This document shows, piece after piece, positions 1-6,217 of a stretch of 14,396 nucleotides of DNA. Numbering within the stretch: position 1 is the first letter of the stretch; each line of letters opens with the position of its first letter. This DNA comes from an uncultured Oscillibacter sp. (GTDB taxonomy: Bacteria > Bacillota > Clostridia > Oscillospirales > Oscillospiraceae). A model generated the notes under the pieces. It was given only the letters and a program-made list of their open reading frames with translations. It ran no database searches and had not been told where the DNA came from. Made by a program: the position numbers and the translations under genes. The stretch is from contig CAJTJA010000059.1 in assembly GCA_910576845.1 (NCBI GenBank), forward strand, positions 1 through 14,396, written 5' to 3'.

Positions 1-120
1 GTATCGGCACTTTCTCCGTCCCTGACCGCCGGAAAATCCCGGCTGCGGAGATCACGATGGGGACGAGAAAGGGAGTAGCTGTCAGCTACTCCCGGTCGCG
101 GATTGCCGTTTAGGATTTTG
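1..120. other. Left-edge segment, no assignable gene; perfect hairpin at 71-93
   Basis: No protein can be assigned. A plus-strand frame is open from the window edge to a TAG at 111-113 and a minus-strand frame is open to the edge; neither product is recognisable. A perfect 10-bp inverted repeat, GGGAGTAGCT at 71-80 and AGCTACTCCC at 84-93 with a 3-nt loop, is present. On the minus strand it is followed by TTTCTCG, too poor in T for a confident terminator. Confidence 0.4.
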
Positions 121-122
121 AG

Positions 123-180
123 CAAAAATAATGCGGAGTGTCCTCTAAGGATACTCAAATCCTATAAGGACACTCCGCAT
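123..180 (-). terminator. Intrinsic terminator of tRNA-Pro
   Basis: A perfect 14-bp stem (167-180 with 131-144) is extended, after a 3-nt internal loop on each side, by a 5-bp stem AGGAT/ATCCT. On the minus strand it is followed by TTATTTTTG. The first base of the hairpin is the last A of the tRNA CCA end, so the tRNA 3' end and the terminator abut directly. Confidence 0.85.
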
Positions 181-255
181 GGTCCGAGTGGCGGGATTTG
201 AACCCACGGCCTCATGGTCCCGAACCATGCGCGCTACCAACTGCGCTACACCCGG
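180..255 (-). tRNA. tRNA-Pro, anticodon CGG, CCA encoded
   Basis: The reverse complement folds as a 76-nt cloverleaf. The acceptor stem is CCGGGTG/CACTCGG with one G-T pair. The D arm contains GCGCAGTTGGTAGCGC. The anticodon stem CATGG/CCATG encloses the loop TTCGGGA, giving anticodon CGG, which reads proline codon CCG. The T arm carries GGTTCAAATCC. The discriminator A (183) and CCA (182-180) are encoded in the DNA. A consensus promoter lies about 70 bases upstream and a terminator follows immediately, so it appears to be a single-gene transcription unit. Confidence 0.97.
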
Positions 256-325
256 ATAAATCAAGAGATGTACTGCCATGCAGACACTCCGGGCTGCATG
301 GAAAAGCAACATCTTCCGATTTTCT

Positions 326-354
326 ATTATAAGAAATTTTCTGCTGAATGTCAA
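326..354 (-). promoter_or_regulatory. Sigma-A-type promoter for tRNA-Pro
   Basis: On the minus strand, TTGACA (354-349) and TATAAT (331-326) are separated by exactly 17 bp. Both hexamers match the consensus perfectly. Transcription would start near 319 and give a leader of about 60 nt, to be removed by RNase P at 255. No other gene lies between it and the tRNA. Confidence 0.9.
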
Positions 355-480
355 TCCATATTTTTCGGGTAAATTTGAAAAATGTCAAAGTACCAAATCG
401 GTGGACATTTTTCCTCTGGTGCTTCGTTGATTTCCCTTGAAACCCGCCGGGGGTCCTGCGGAACATCACGTAGCCCAGCG

Positions 481-573
481 GAATCGGACAGCCGTTGGCG
501 GTTCTGCTGCCTTGCGGATATCATATGCCCTTAGGGTAAAAATTTATTGCCGCTGGGTATTCCGCTGTTTTTC
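481..573. repeat. Dispersed repeat 1, copy A
   Basis: The core 490-542 matches 9103-9156 at roughly 47 of 53 positions; the shared core begins AGCCGTTGGCGG and ends GGGTAAAAA. Weaker similarity continues into the flanks on both sides (to about 481 and 573 here, 9093 and 9189 there). Most differences are transitions, as expected for two old copies of one sequence. It lies in non-coding DNA. Its nature (REP-like element, remnant of a mobile element, or structured RNA) is not clear from two copies. Confidence 0.75.
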
Positions 574-847
574 AGGCTGGTCTCAGTTCCATCCGAGCCC
601 TTCTCGGCACCAAGAAATAAGGTTTCCTGTTTGAACGTTGACGTTCCATGATGAGAAATTTTCCCGTTGGTCCAGACTGATTTTCCGGAGCAGGCCCCCG
701 ACCGGAAAAAACGAACCCGAGGCGGCGGGAAAGGGACCGCACCCTGCGTTTTGTGCTTTTCAGACAGGGATGAAGGAGGCGTACATGGCCCCGCCCGGAG
801 AGTGCTTGAGAACTGACATGGGGAAGGGCCGCTTCGTGCAGGTTTCA

Positions 848-874
848 CCGCCGCCCGCGTCACACAGGCGGCGG
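848..874 (-). terminator. Weak hairpin after upp
   Basis: An 8-bp GC-only stem (CCGCCGCC 848-855 with GGCGGCGG 867-874) lies 13 nt beyond the upp stop codon. On the minus strand it is followed by TGAAACC, with no T tract, so termination here is only suggested by position. Confidence 0.35.
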
Positions 875-887
875 CGCTTCATTTCTC

Positions 888-1520
888 CTATTTTGTTCCA
901 AAGATGCGGTCGCCTGCGTCGCCCAGGCCGGGAACGATGTAGCCATATTCATTCAGCCTCTCGTCCACCGCGCCGCAGTAGATATCCACATCGGGATGGC
1001 TTTTTTGGAGCCGTTCGATCCCCTCCGGCGCGGCCAGAAGAACCATCAGCTTGATATTCGTGCAGCCGTATTCCTTCATAAAGCCGATTGCCGCCTCAGC
1101 ACTGCCGCCAGTTGCGAGCATAGGGTCTACAATCAGCACATCCCGCTCCTTTACATCCTTGGGCATCTTGCAGAAGTACTTCACCGGCTCCAGGGTCTCC
1201 TCGTTCCGGTACAGGCCGATATGCCCCACCCGGGCGGAAGGAACCATCCGAAGCACGCCGTCCACCAGGCCCAGTCCGGCCCGAAGAATCGGCACTACGG
1301 CAAACTTTTTGCCCTTCAGGGTCGGGGCGGTCGTGCGGCAGATCGGAGTTTCCACCTCGCAGGTGGTAAGGGGCAGATCACGGGTGGCCTCATAGGTAAT
1401 CAGCATGCCGATTTCAGAGACCAGCTCCCGAAAATCCTTGACACTGGTGTTTTTATCCCGGAGGATGGTCAGCTTATGGGCTACCAGGGGATGATCCATA
1501 ACATGCACTTTTCCGCTCAT
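888..1520 (-). CDS. upp: Uracil phosphoribosyltransferase
   Basis: This cytosolic pyrimidine-salvage enzyme converts uracil and PRPP to UMP and pyrophosphate. The 210-residue length is normal for the family. The N-terminus (HPLVAHKLTILRD) is typical; the PRPP-binding loop DPMLATGGSA and the C-terminal uracil-binding stretch YIVPGLGDAGDR are intact. The ATG at 1520 is preceded by AAGGAG (1533-1528) with a 7-nt spacer, which fixes the start. It lies 90 bp downstream of tsaB on the same strand with no promoter or terminator recognised between them, so it is probably the last gene of the tsaE-tsaB unit. A 26-codon frame overlaps its start as ATGA (see 1517-1597). Identification is certain from sequence motifs; the operon assignment is inference. 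Confidence 0.98.
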   Translation of the reverse strand: MSGKVHVMDHPLVAHKLTILRDKNTSVKDFRELVSEIGMLITYEATRDLPLTTCEVETPICRTTAPTLKGKKFAVVPILRAGLGLVDGVLRMVPSARVGHIGLYRNEETLEPVKYFCKMPKDVKERDVLIVDPMLATGGSAEAAIGFMKEYGCTNIKLMVLLAAPEGIERLQKSHPDVDIYCGAVDERLNEYGYIVPGLGDAGDRIFGTK

Positions 1521-1597
1521 AAAAATACTCCTTCTTTAAAATGGTCTTTTACAAATTTGCGCTGCCCGGGTAAGCACCGGACTTCCGAGGCAGACAT
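1517..1597 (-). CDS. Possible 26-aa leader peptide coupled to upp
   Basis: The frame begins ATG TCT GCC TCG, is preceded by AAAGGA with a 4-nt spacer, and ends with TGA at 1519-1517, overlapping the upp ATG as ATGA. The product starts MSASEVRCLPGQRKF and ends KEGVFL; it resembles nothing I recognise. The arrangement would allow translational coupling to upp. Against it: the frame is open further upstream within tsaB, so its existence may be chance, and upp has its own strong ribosome binding site. Confidence 0.25.
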   Translation of the reverse strand: MSASEVRCLPGQRKFVKDHFKEGVFL

Positions 1598-1610
1598 AAA
1601 GTCCTTTTGC

Positions 1611-2309
1611 CTACGTTCCTTTTGTGGCGAGCAGCCGTTCCGCCTGGGGCGGGCGGAGATAAACGGGAGCCAGTTCCTGGGCGGAGACCAGTTTCCCTGC
1701 CTGGACCAGGTCTTCCGCCTCCAAGGCGACGGACATGGCATTTTGCATCAGGAGCTGCGGCGGAGCCAGGCGGCAGGAAATGCCCGCTTCCGTCAGATAT
1801 CCGAAGCACAGCCCCGCCCCGTCTCCTAAAACCGTCTTTGGACGAGAATCATTTCTCAGCTCCTCTGCCAGGTCTGAAAGAGCAACGGCCCGGTCAGGAG
1901 TCAAGCGGGTGAGCCGCCCGTCCCCCGCTTCAAACAGGGCATTGTAAATCTGCCCGCGGCGGGCGTCCATGGCACAGACGATCAGCCCTTCCGCAAAGGA
2001 CACGTTCCGGGCCAGCGCCGCCAGGGTGGATACGGCCACAGCGGGAATGGAGGCGGCAAAGGCCAGGCCCTTGGCGGCGGAAACACCGATCCTGACTCCC
2101 GTAAAGGAGCCCGGACCCGCCGAGACCGCGATAGCGTTCATGTCCGCCGCCGTCAGTTCCGTATTCCGGAACAGGCCCTCTACAATGGGCATCAAGGTGC
2201 GGCTGTGGGTCAATCCTGTGTCCTGATAGCCGGAGGCCAGGATTCTGCCGTCCTCCGTGATGGCGGCGGAGACAGCTTTCGCCGCAGTTTCCAGGGCTAA
2301 AATCCTCAT
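1611..2309 (-). CDS. tsaB: tRNA threonylcarbamoyladenosine biosynthesis protein TsaB
   Basis: TsaB is the partner of TsaD and TsaE in forming N6-threonylcarbamoyladenosine (t6A) at position 37 of ANN-decoding tRNAs. The 232 residues have the ASKHA-fold signature of the family: MRILALETAAKAVSAAI at the N-terminus, THSRTLMPIVEGLF, and AVSAGPGSFTGVRIG around residues 63-77, followed by KGLAFA and a long variable C-terminal half. GGAG (2318-2315) lies 5 nt before the ATG. It follows tsaE on the same strand after about 98 bp that hold a plus-facing terminator-like hairpin and part of a repeat. The rimI and tsaD genes often found next are not here; upp follows instead. Confidence 0.96.
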   Translation of the reverse strand: MRILALETAAKAVSAAITEDGRILASGYQDTGLTHSRTLMPIVEGLFRNTELTAADMNAIAVSAGPGSFTGVRIGVSAAKGLAFAASIPAVAVSTLAALARNVSFAEGLIVCAMDARRGQIYNALFEAGDGRLTRLTPDRAVALSDLAEELRNDSRPKTVLGDGAGLCFGYLTEAGISCRLAPPQLLMQNAMSVALEAEDLVQAGKLVSAQELAPVYLRPPQAERLLATKGT

Positions 2310-2360
2310 ATTCTCTCCAATCCGATATACTCAACGAGTTAAAGAGGAAGCGCTCCGTAC

Positions 2361-2384
2361 AGCGCCGGATGGCGCTTCTTTTTT
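2361..2384 (+). terminator. Terminator-like hairpin facing plus, between tsaE and tsaB
   Basis: AGCGCC (2361-2366), loop GGAT, GGCGCT (2371-2376), then TCTTTTTT is a textbook intrinsic terminator read on the plus strand. An alternative longer stem pairs GAAGCGC (2347-2353) with GCGCTTC (2372-2378). No plus-strand gene precedes it; both neighbouring genes are on the minus strand, where the hairpin is preceded by A's and followed only by CTCTTT. Confidence 0.6.
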
Positions 2385-2387
2385 GGG

Positions 2388-2413
2388 TGGCCTTATGTGA
2401 ACAGCCCCTAGAA
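2388..2413. repeat. Dispersed repeat 2, copy A, covering the tsaE stop codon
   Basis: The 26 bases starting TGGCCTTATGTGAACAG and ending CCCTAGAA match 9416-9441 with one mismatch. The copy contains the TAG stop of tsaE (2410-2408) and its last Phe codon. The second copy is in non-coding DNA. Both copies lie close to terminator-like hairpins. Nothing further identifies the element. Confidence 0.7.
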
Positions 2414-2836
2414 GGGAGCGGTTCCCTCGATGGTGACGACGCGCCAGTCCTCTTGTTCGGGATGGCGGGCAATGGCGACGGTGACGGCGTCATCGGGCAG
2501 CGCTTCTTCCACGCGTTCACTCCATTCCACCGCGCAGATGCCGCCCCGGTCCAGGTAATCTTCCCATCCAATGTCAAAAAGATCGCCGGCGTCTTCCAGG
2601 CGGTACATATCAAAATGGAAGAGAGGAACCGTCCCCTCGTATTCGTTGACAATCGTAAAGGTGGGGCTGGTCACCCGGCTCCTGCATCCGAGACCGCGCG
2701 CGAGCCCCCGGGTGAAGGCGGTTTTTCCCATACCCAGCCCTCCGCGGTAGGCCACAACGGCTCCGGGGGCAAGCACGGCGGCCAGGCGGCAGCCAAGCGC
2801 TTCCGTCTCCGCTTCTCCGCGGGAAATATAGTCCAC
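2408..2836 (-). CDS. tsaE: tRNA threonylcarbamoyladenosine biosynthesis ATPase TsaE
   Basis: TsaE is the P-loop ATPase of the t6A machinery and acts on the TsaB-TsaD heterodimer. Visible motifs are the Walker A GGLGMGKTAF, the switch-like SPTFTIVNEY, LFHFDMYRL and AVEWSE. I choose the GTG at 2836: AGGAGG (2849-2844) lies 7 nt before it, and the resulting 142 residues fit the family's usual length of about 140-155. An ATG at 2938 in the same frame would add 34 arginine-rich residues absent from the family, and it lies only about 10 nt after the likely -10 box (2934-2929) near the expected transcription start. The final Phe and stop codon lie inside a short dispersed repeat. First gene of the tsaE-tsaB-(upp) unit. 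Confidence 0.95.
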   Translation of the reverse strand: MDYISRGEAETEALGCRLAAVLAPGAVVAYRGGLGMGKTAFTRGLARGLGCRSRVTSPTFTIVNEYEGTVPLFHFDMYRLEDAGDLFDIGWEDYLDRGGICAVEWSERVEEALPDDAVTVAIARHPEQEDWRVVTIEGTAPF

Positions 2837-2928
2837 AGGAGATCCTCCTCTCCGTCTTCCAAAAAACCGGCAAAGCGTCAGCGGAAAAATGCGCGGAAGC
2901 TGCGCCAGGGCCGTTTCAAGCAACCCAT

Positions 2929-2957
2929 AGTATAGCACAACCTGGGCGGGGTGTAAA
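2929..2957 (-). promoter_or_regulatory. Sigma-A-type promoter for tsaE-tsaB-(upp)
   Basis: On the minus strand, TTTACA (2957-2952) and TATACT (2934-2929) are separated by 17 bp. The -10 box lies about 90 bp upstream of the tsaE GTG, so a transcript would have a leader of roughly 85 nt. Supported by sequence only. Confidence 0.75.
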
Positions 2958-3159
2958 TATCCTGTCGGAAAAGTCCGGCAATTCCACGTGCAGGAGTACA
3001 GTGCAGGCTGAACAGAAGGAAAAGGAACGGGGAGGGATGAGGCCGGCGGTTAAAGCTGAGCTGCCGCATGGAATACGATCTTATCCAGGCTGCCGTCCGA
3101 GGCTTTCCGGCTTGTCCCTTCAGGCCCCCTGCAACGGGTGCCTGCACGAAAATACAGGC
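2958..3159. other. Divergent intergenic region between the tsaE and receiver promoters
   Basis: About 200 bp separate the two outward-facing promoters. I see no gene, no convincing operator and no riboswitch signature here. Confidence 0.5.
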
Positions 3160-3188
3160 TTGATTTTCCCATAAGCTTCATTTAAAAT
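3160..3188 (+). promoter_or_regulatory. Sigma-A-type promoter for the receiver/kinase operon
   Basis: TTGATT (3160-3165) and TAAAAT (3183-3188) are separated by exactly 17 bp. The first gene's ATG lies 49 bp downstream of the -10 box. The leader contains GGGACATGGGTCCC (3199-3212), an imperfect palindrome that could fold. Confidence 0.75.
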
Positions 3189-3237
3189 AGACCCCGTGGG
3201 GACATGGGTCCCGGCAGCAAAACAGGGAGGCGATTGC

Positions 3238-3600
3238 ATGAAAAAACATATCTTGGTGGTTGACGACGACAATATGAATCTGGCGAGGACCAGGATCATC
3301 CTTGGCAAGGAGTATGATGTGCTTTTGGCAGACTCCGGAGTCCAGGCGCTGATGAAGATGCGGAATGAGAAGGTAGACATGGTCCTTTTGGATATTGATA
3401 TGCCGGGAATGAACGGCATCGAGACATTTGAGCGTATGAAGGAATTTGCCTCGGATGTTCCCGTAATCTTTTTGACGGCGTCAGGGCTGGAGGAGGACGT
3501 ACAGAGCGCGATTAAACTAGGTGCGGTGAATTATCTGAAAAAGCCCTACCGGCCGGAGGAGCTAATCAAACGGGTTGCGCAGGAGTTTGAGAACGTATGA
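3238..3600 (+). CDS. Stand-alone response-regulator receiver protein (CheY-like)
   Basis: A 120-residue protein consisting only of a receiver (REC) domain. The acidic pocket is DDD at 9-11, the phospho-acceptor is Asp52 in LLDIDMPG, with switch Thr80 (IFLTA) and Lys102-Pro103 (LKKPY). There is no DNA-binding or enzymatic domain, so it can act only as a phosphate shuttle or by protein contact. The ATG at 3238 is set by GGGAGG with a 7-nt spacer; an in-frame upstream ATG at 3196 lacks a comparable site and would add 14 residues before the first beta strand. Its stop overlaps the start of the next gene as ATGA, so translation is probably coupled. Likely phosphorylated by, or feeding, the HPt domain of the adjacent kinase. 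Confidence 0.95.
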   Translation: MKKHILVVDDDNMNLARTRIILGKEYDVLLADSGVQALMKMRNEKVDMVLLDIDMPGMNGIETFERMKEFASDVPVIFLTASGLEEDVQSAIKLGAVNYLKKPYRPEELIKRVAQEFENV

Positions 3601-6164
3601 GGGCGGAGGAGCAGACAAGCCGTCACTTGCTGTTGGCTGTTATAATTACAGTATTCAGCGGCTTGCTGGGGGTGATTACGCTATTCCTGGCATGGGAATT
3701 TTGGACGCTTCCTCTGATGGCGGCCGGATGTTTCAGCGTATGGCTTCTGCACATTGCACGGCTGGGGTCAAATACGCTATATGAAAACTTATGCGCTGGA
3801 CTGATGCTCGTCGAATTCTTCTTTTTCGGTGTGCATGAATCCAGTCTTTTTGATGTACCTGCTGTGGCCTGCATTCTGATTCTGGCGTTGTTTATGCTGA
3901 ACAAAAAGTGGATTCTGTATGCGGCGGCGGCCTTATATACTCTGATGTTGCTGTATCATGGCCTGGTCCTCCATACCATCTCCTATCGGATGAACATTCA
4001 GGAGGCGTTTCACCTGGGACTTGGCATCATTGTGACCCTTGGAGGGACGGCGCTGGCGGTATACTGGGTCAACCGGCGGAATGCGCAGCGGAAATGGTAT
4101 GACCGGGTTTTTACGGAGCTGGAGGCGGCGGAAAAGCAGAACGCCGTCTTTTTGTCCAATGTATCCCATGAACTCCGCACACCCATCAACATGGTCATCG
4201 GGATTAGCGAGGTAGCGCTGGGAAAGGAACTCTCTCCGGATATCCGGGCGGATATGTCTTCCATCAAAATGGCGGGAAAGCGCCTGTCCAGCCAGATCAA
4301 CAATATGCTGGACTATACGGAGATTGTGGCGGGCACGCTGACTCCCTCTAAAAAAGAATATATGATTACCTCGGTGCTGAACGATGTCATCACCATGACT
4401 GCGCTGCAAAGCAACCGCCAGCACCTGGAGCTGGTGTTTGACATTGACCCGAAGATGCCTGCGGCACTGGTAGGGGATGCGGAGAAAATTTCCCACGTAC
4501 TCAAAATTTTGGTGGAGAATTCCATTAAATTTACGGAGGAGGGAGGCATAAACGTCCGCATAGGCTGCCGGCGGGAAAGCTATGGCGCCAATCTGATCAT
4601 CGATATCCGGGATACCGGCATCGGCATGACAAGCTCCCAGATAACGCAGATGTACGACGTTTTTTACCAGGCGGATTCCGGCAGCAGCCGCCTCGTGGGC
4701 GGCCTGGGCCTCGGACTTCCCATTGCGCAGGGGCTTCTGAACGCCATGGGCGGCTTCCTTCATTTTGCCAGCGGAGAACAGCAGGGCTTGTCCGCTCATA
4801 TCGTGATTCCTCAAGGCGTGGCAGACGAGCGGCCATGCATTGAGCTCAGCCACCCAGACCAGTTGTGTATCGCATGCTATTTCAGGCCGGAAAAGTACAG
4901 CTGCGACGAGGTTCGGGAATATTATGACGGCCTGATTCAAAGCCTGGTGCTGGGGCTTGGCGCGAGAGGCTACCAAGTACATAATTTTGAGGGCCTTCTC
5001 AGAGTACAGCGCAGCCATAAGCTGACCCATATATTCATCGTCCAGTCGGAATATGAGGAGAACCCGGCGTATTATGAGGAACTGGCGGAAACCGTCCGGG
5101 TCGTTGTAATCGCGGAGAGAGAGTTTAACCTGAGCCGGGGAAGCCGGCTTGCGATTATGCACAAGCCCTTCTCCGCGCTTTCCGTGGCAAATCTATTAAA
5201 CGGGGAAACAGGAGAGCGCAGCTTTGCGGAGGATCAGGCCGCGGGGCGGAAGCCCTTCACTTGTGTGGGTGTCCGGGCTTTGGCGGTGGATGATGAGGAG
5301 ATGAACCTCGTGGTAGCCAAGGGCGTTCTGGGAAGCTATGGAATGGAGGTGGACACCTGCCTGAGCGGCCGGGAGGCGGTAGCACTGTGCGGCAGCGTTT
5401 CCTATGACATTGTTTTCCTGGATCACATGATGCCCGGGTTCGACGGCGTGGAAACCCTGAAAAAGATTCGTGAGATCCAAGACGGACTATATCAGGATTT
5501 GCCGGTGATCGCGCTGACTGCCAATACTGTCAGCGGAGCCCGGGAGATGTTCCGCAGCGAGGGCTTCACGGAGTTTGTCCCAAAGCCCATTGAGCGCACC
5601 GTTTTGGAGCGGGTACTCCGGAAGGTTTTGCCCAAGAGCTGTATCCAATACAGCGAAGGGCGCACGGACAAGGACGCACCTATGGAAGTTTCGGGGACCG
5701 CTGGGGCGGAGGGAATTCCGGAACCCGGCGCTGCCAAAGGCGGACCGGGGGCCCCTGCAGAGACGCCGGAAGCGTCCGGCTTCCGGGGAGACGGGGCTGC
5801 TGAACCCGCCCTTTCCTATGACCGGCTTGCACAGGCTGGCCTTAACACGAAGCTGGGCCTGGACTACTGCGCCGGGGACGAAAGCTTTTACCAGGAAATG
5901 CTGCGGATGTTCTGCGCCCATGGGCCGGAAAAACGGGCGGAGATCGCCGCCCTGTATGAAAGTGCCAATTGGGCGGACTACGCCGTAAAGGTCCACGCGC
6001 TGAAAAGCACCTCTTTGACCATCGGAGCGGAGGCGCTCTCCGCCCAGGCCAAGGAACTGGAGCTGGCGGGGAAACAGGGCGGTACGGATTTTATCCGGGA
6101 GCATCACGCCGCCCTGCTGCAGGCCTATGAGGAGCTCTGTGCGGAAATCGCCGAAACGCTGTGA
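3597..6164 (+). CDS. Membrane hybrid histidine kinase: TM-HisKA-HATPase-pseudoREC-REC-HPt
   Basis: An 855-residue hybrid sensor kinase. Residues about 10-165 are a compact hydrophobic block of about six membrane segments with no sizeable extracytoplasmic domain. HisKA follows, with phospho-accepting His191 in SHELRTP. The ATPase carries the N box (LVENSIKFT), DTGIGM and GLGLGLPIA. Residues about 416-538 look like a degenerate receiver: the expected acceptor strand reads IFIVQSEYEE without the Asp, but a KPF (Lys523) remains. A complete receiver spans about 559-678 with Asp609 in FLDHMMPG and FVPKP. After an Ala/Gly/Pro-rich linker an HPt domain (about 745-855) carries His800 in KVHALKS. The start overlaps the receiver gene's stop (ATGA) and AGGAG lies 11 nt upstream. 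The next gene starts about 53 nt after the stop. This is the only HPt in the operon. The ligand is unknown. Confidence 0.96.
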   Translation: MRAEEQTSRHLLLAVIITVFSGLLGVITLFLAWEFWTLPLMAAGCFSVWLLHIARLGSNTLYENLCAGLMLVEFFFFGVHESSLFDVPAVACILILALFMLNKKWILYAAAALYTLMLLYHGLVLHTISYRMNIQEAFHLGLGIIVTLGGTALAVYWVNRRNAQRKWYDRVFTELEAAEKQNAVFLSNVSHELRTPINMVIGISEVALGKELSPDIRADMSSIKMAGKRLSSQINNMLDYTEIVAGTLTPSKKEYMITSVLNDVITMTALQSNRQHLELVFDIDPKMPAALVGDAEKISHVLKILVENSIKFTEEGGINVRIGCRRESYGANLIIDIRDTGIGMTSSQITQMYDVFYQADSGSSRLVGGLGLGLPIAQGLLNAMGGFLHFASGEQQGLSAHIVIPQGVADERPCIELSHPDQLCIACYFRPEKYSCDEVREYYDGLIQSLVLGLGARGYQVHNFEGLLRVQRSHKLTHIFIVQSEYEENPAYYEELAETVRVVVIAEREFNLSRGSRLAIMHKPFSALSVANLLNGETGERSFAEDQAAGRKPFTCVGVRALAVDDEEMNLVVAKGVLGSYGMEVDTCLSGREAVALCGSVSYDIVFLDHMMPGFDGVETLKKIREIQDGLYQDLPVIALTANTVSGAREMFRSEGFTEFVPKPIERTVLERVLRKVLPKSCIQYSEGRTDKDAPMEVSGTAGAEGIPEPGAAKGGPGAPAETPEASGFRGDGAAEPALSYDRLAQAGLNTKLGLDYCAGDESFYQEMLRMFCAHGPEKRAEIAALYESANWADYAVKVHALKSTSLTIGAEALSAQAKELELAGKQGGTDFIREHHAALLQAYEELCAEIAETL

Positions 6165-6217
6165 CGGCTTCCGCCGGCCTGCCTGAAAATGTCGAGTTCT
6201 GAGGAGTGGAAGACTTC

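Larger units (their letters stand above)
356..887. other. About 530 bp without a supportable gene
   Basis: The stretch lies between the tRNA promoter and the 3' end of upp. Open frames here are short, low in recognisable content and lack support. It contains one copy of a dispersed repeat (481-573). A perfect AGGAGG sits before an ATG at 785 on the plus strand, but that frame runs into the antisense of upp and is not credited as a gene. Confidence 0.5.

Noticed and set aside
531..863. 110-codon minus-strand frame between tRNA-Pro and upp
   Set aside because: Low-complexity Pro/Ser/Arg composition, no ribosome binding site, and it overlaps dispersed repeat 1.
785..1054. Plus-strand ORF starting at an ATG with a perfect AGGAGG upstream
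   Set aside because: Most of it is antisense to the certain upp gene, and the product is Arg/Pro/Ser-rich with no recognisable pattern; the Shine-Dalgarno match is probably chance.
2408..2938. Longer tsaE reading from the ATG at 2938
   Set aside because: This ATG lies only about 10 nt downstream of the likely -10 box and would add 34 residues absent from the family; the GTG at 2836 has an ideal ribosome binding site.
3933..5162. 409-codon minus-strand frame inside the first kinase
   Set aside because: It is the antisense shadow of a gene with intact HisKA, ATPase and receiver motifs; the antisense product has no family features.
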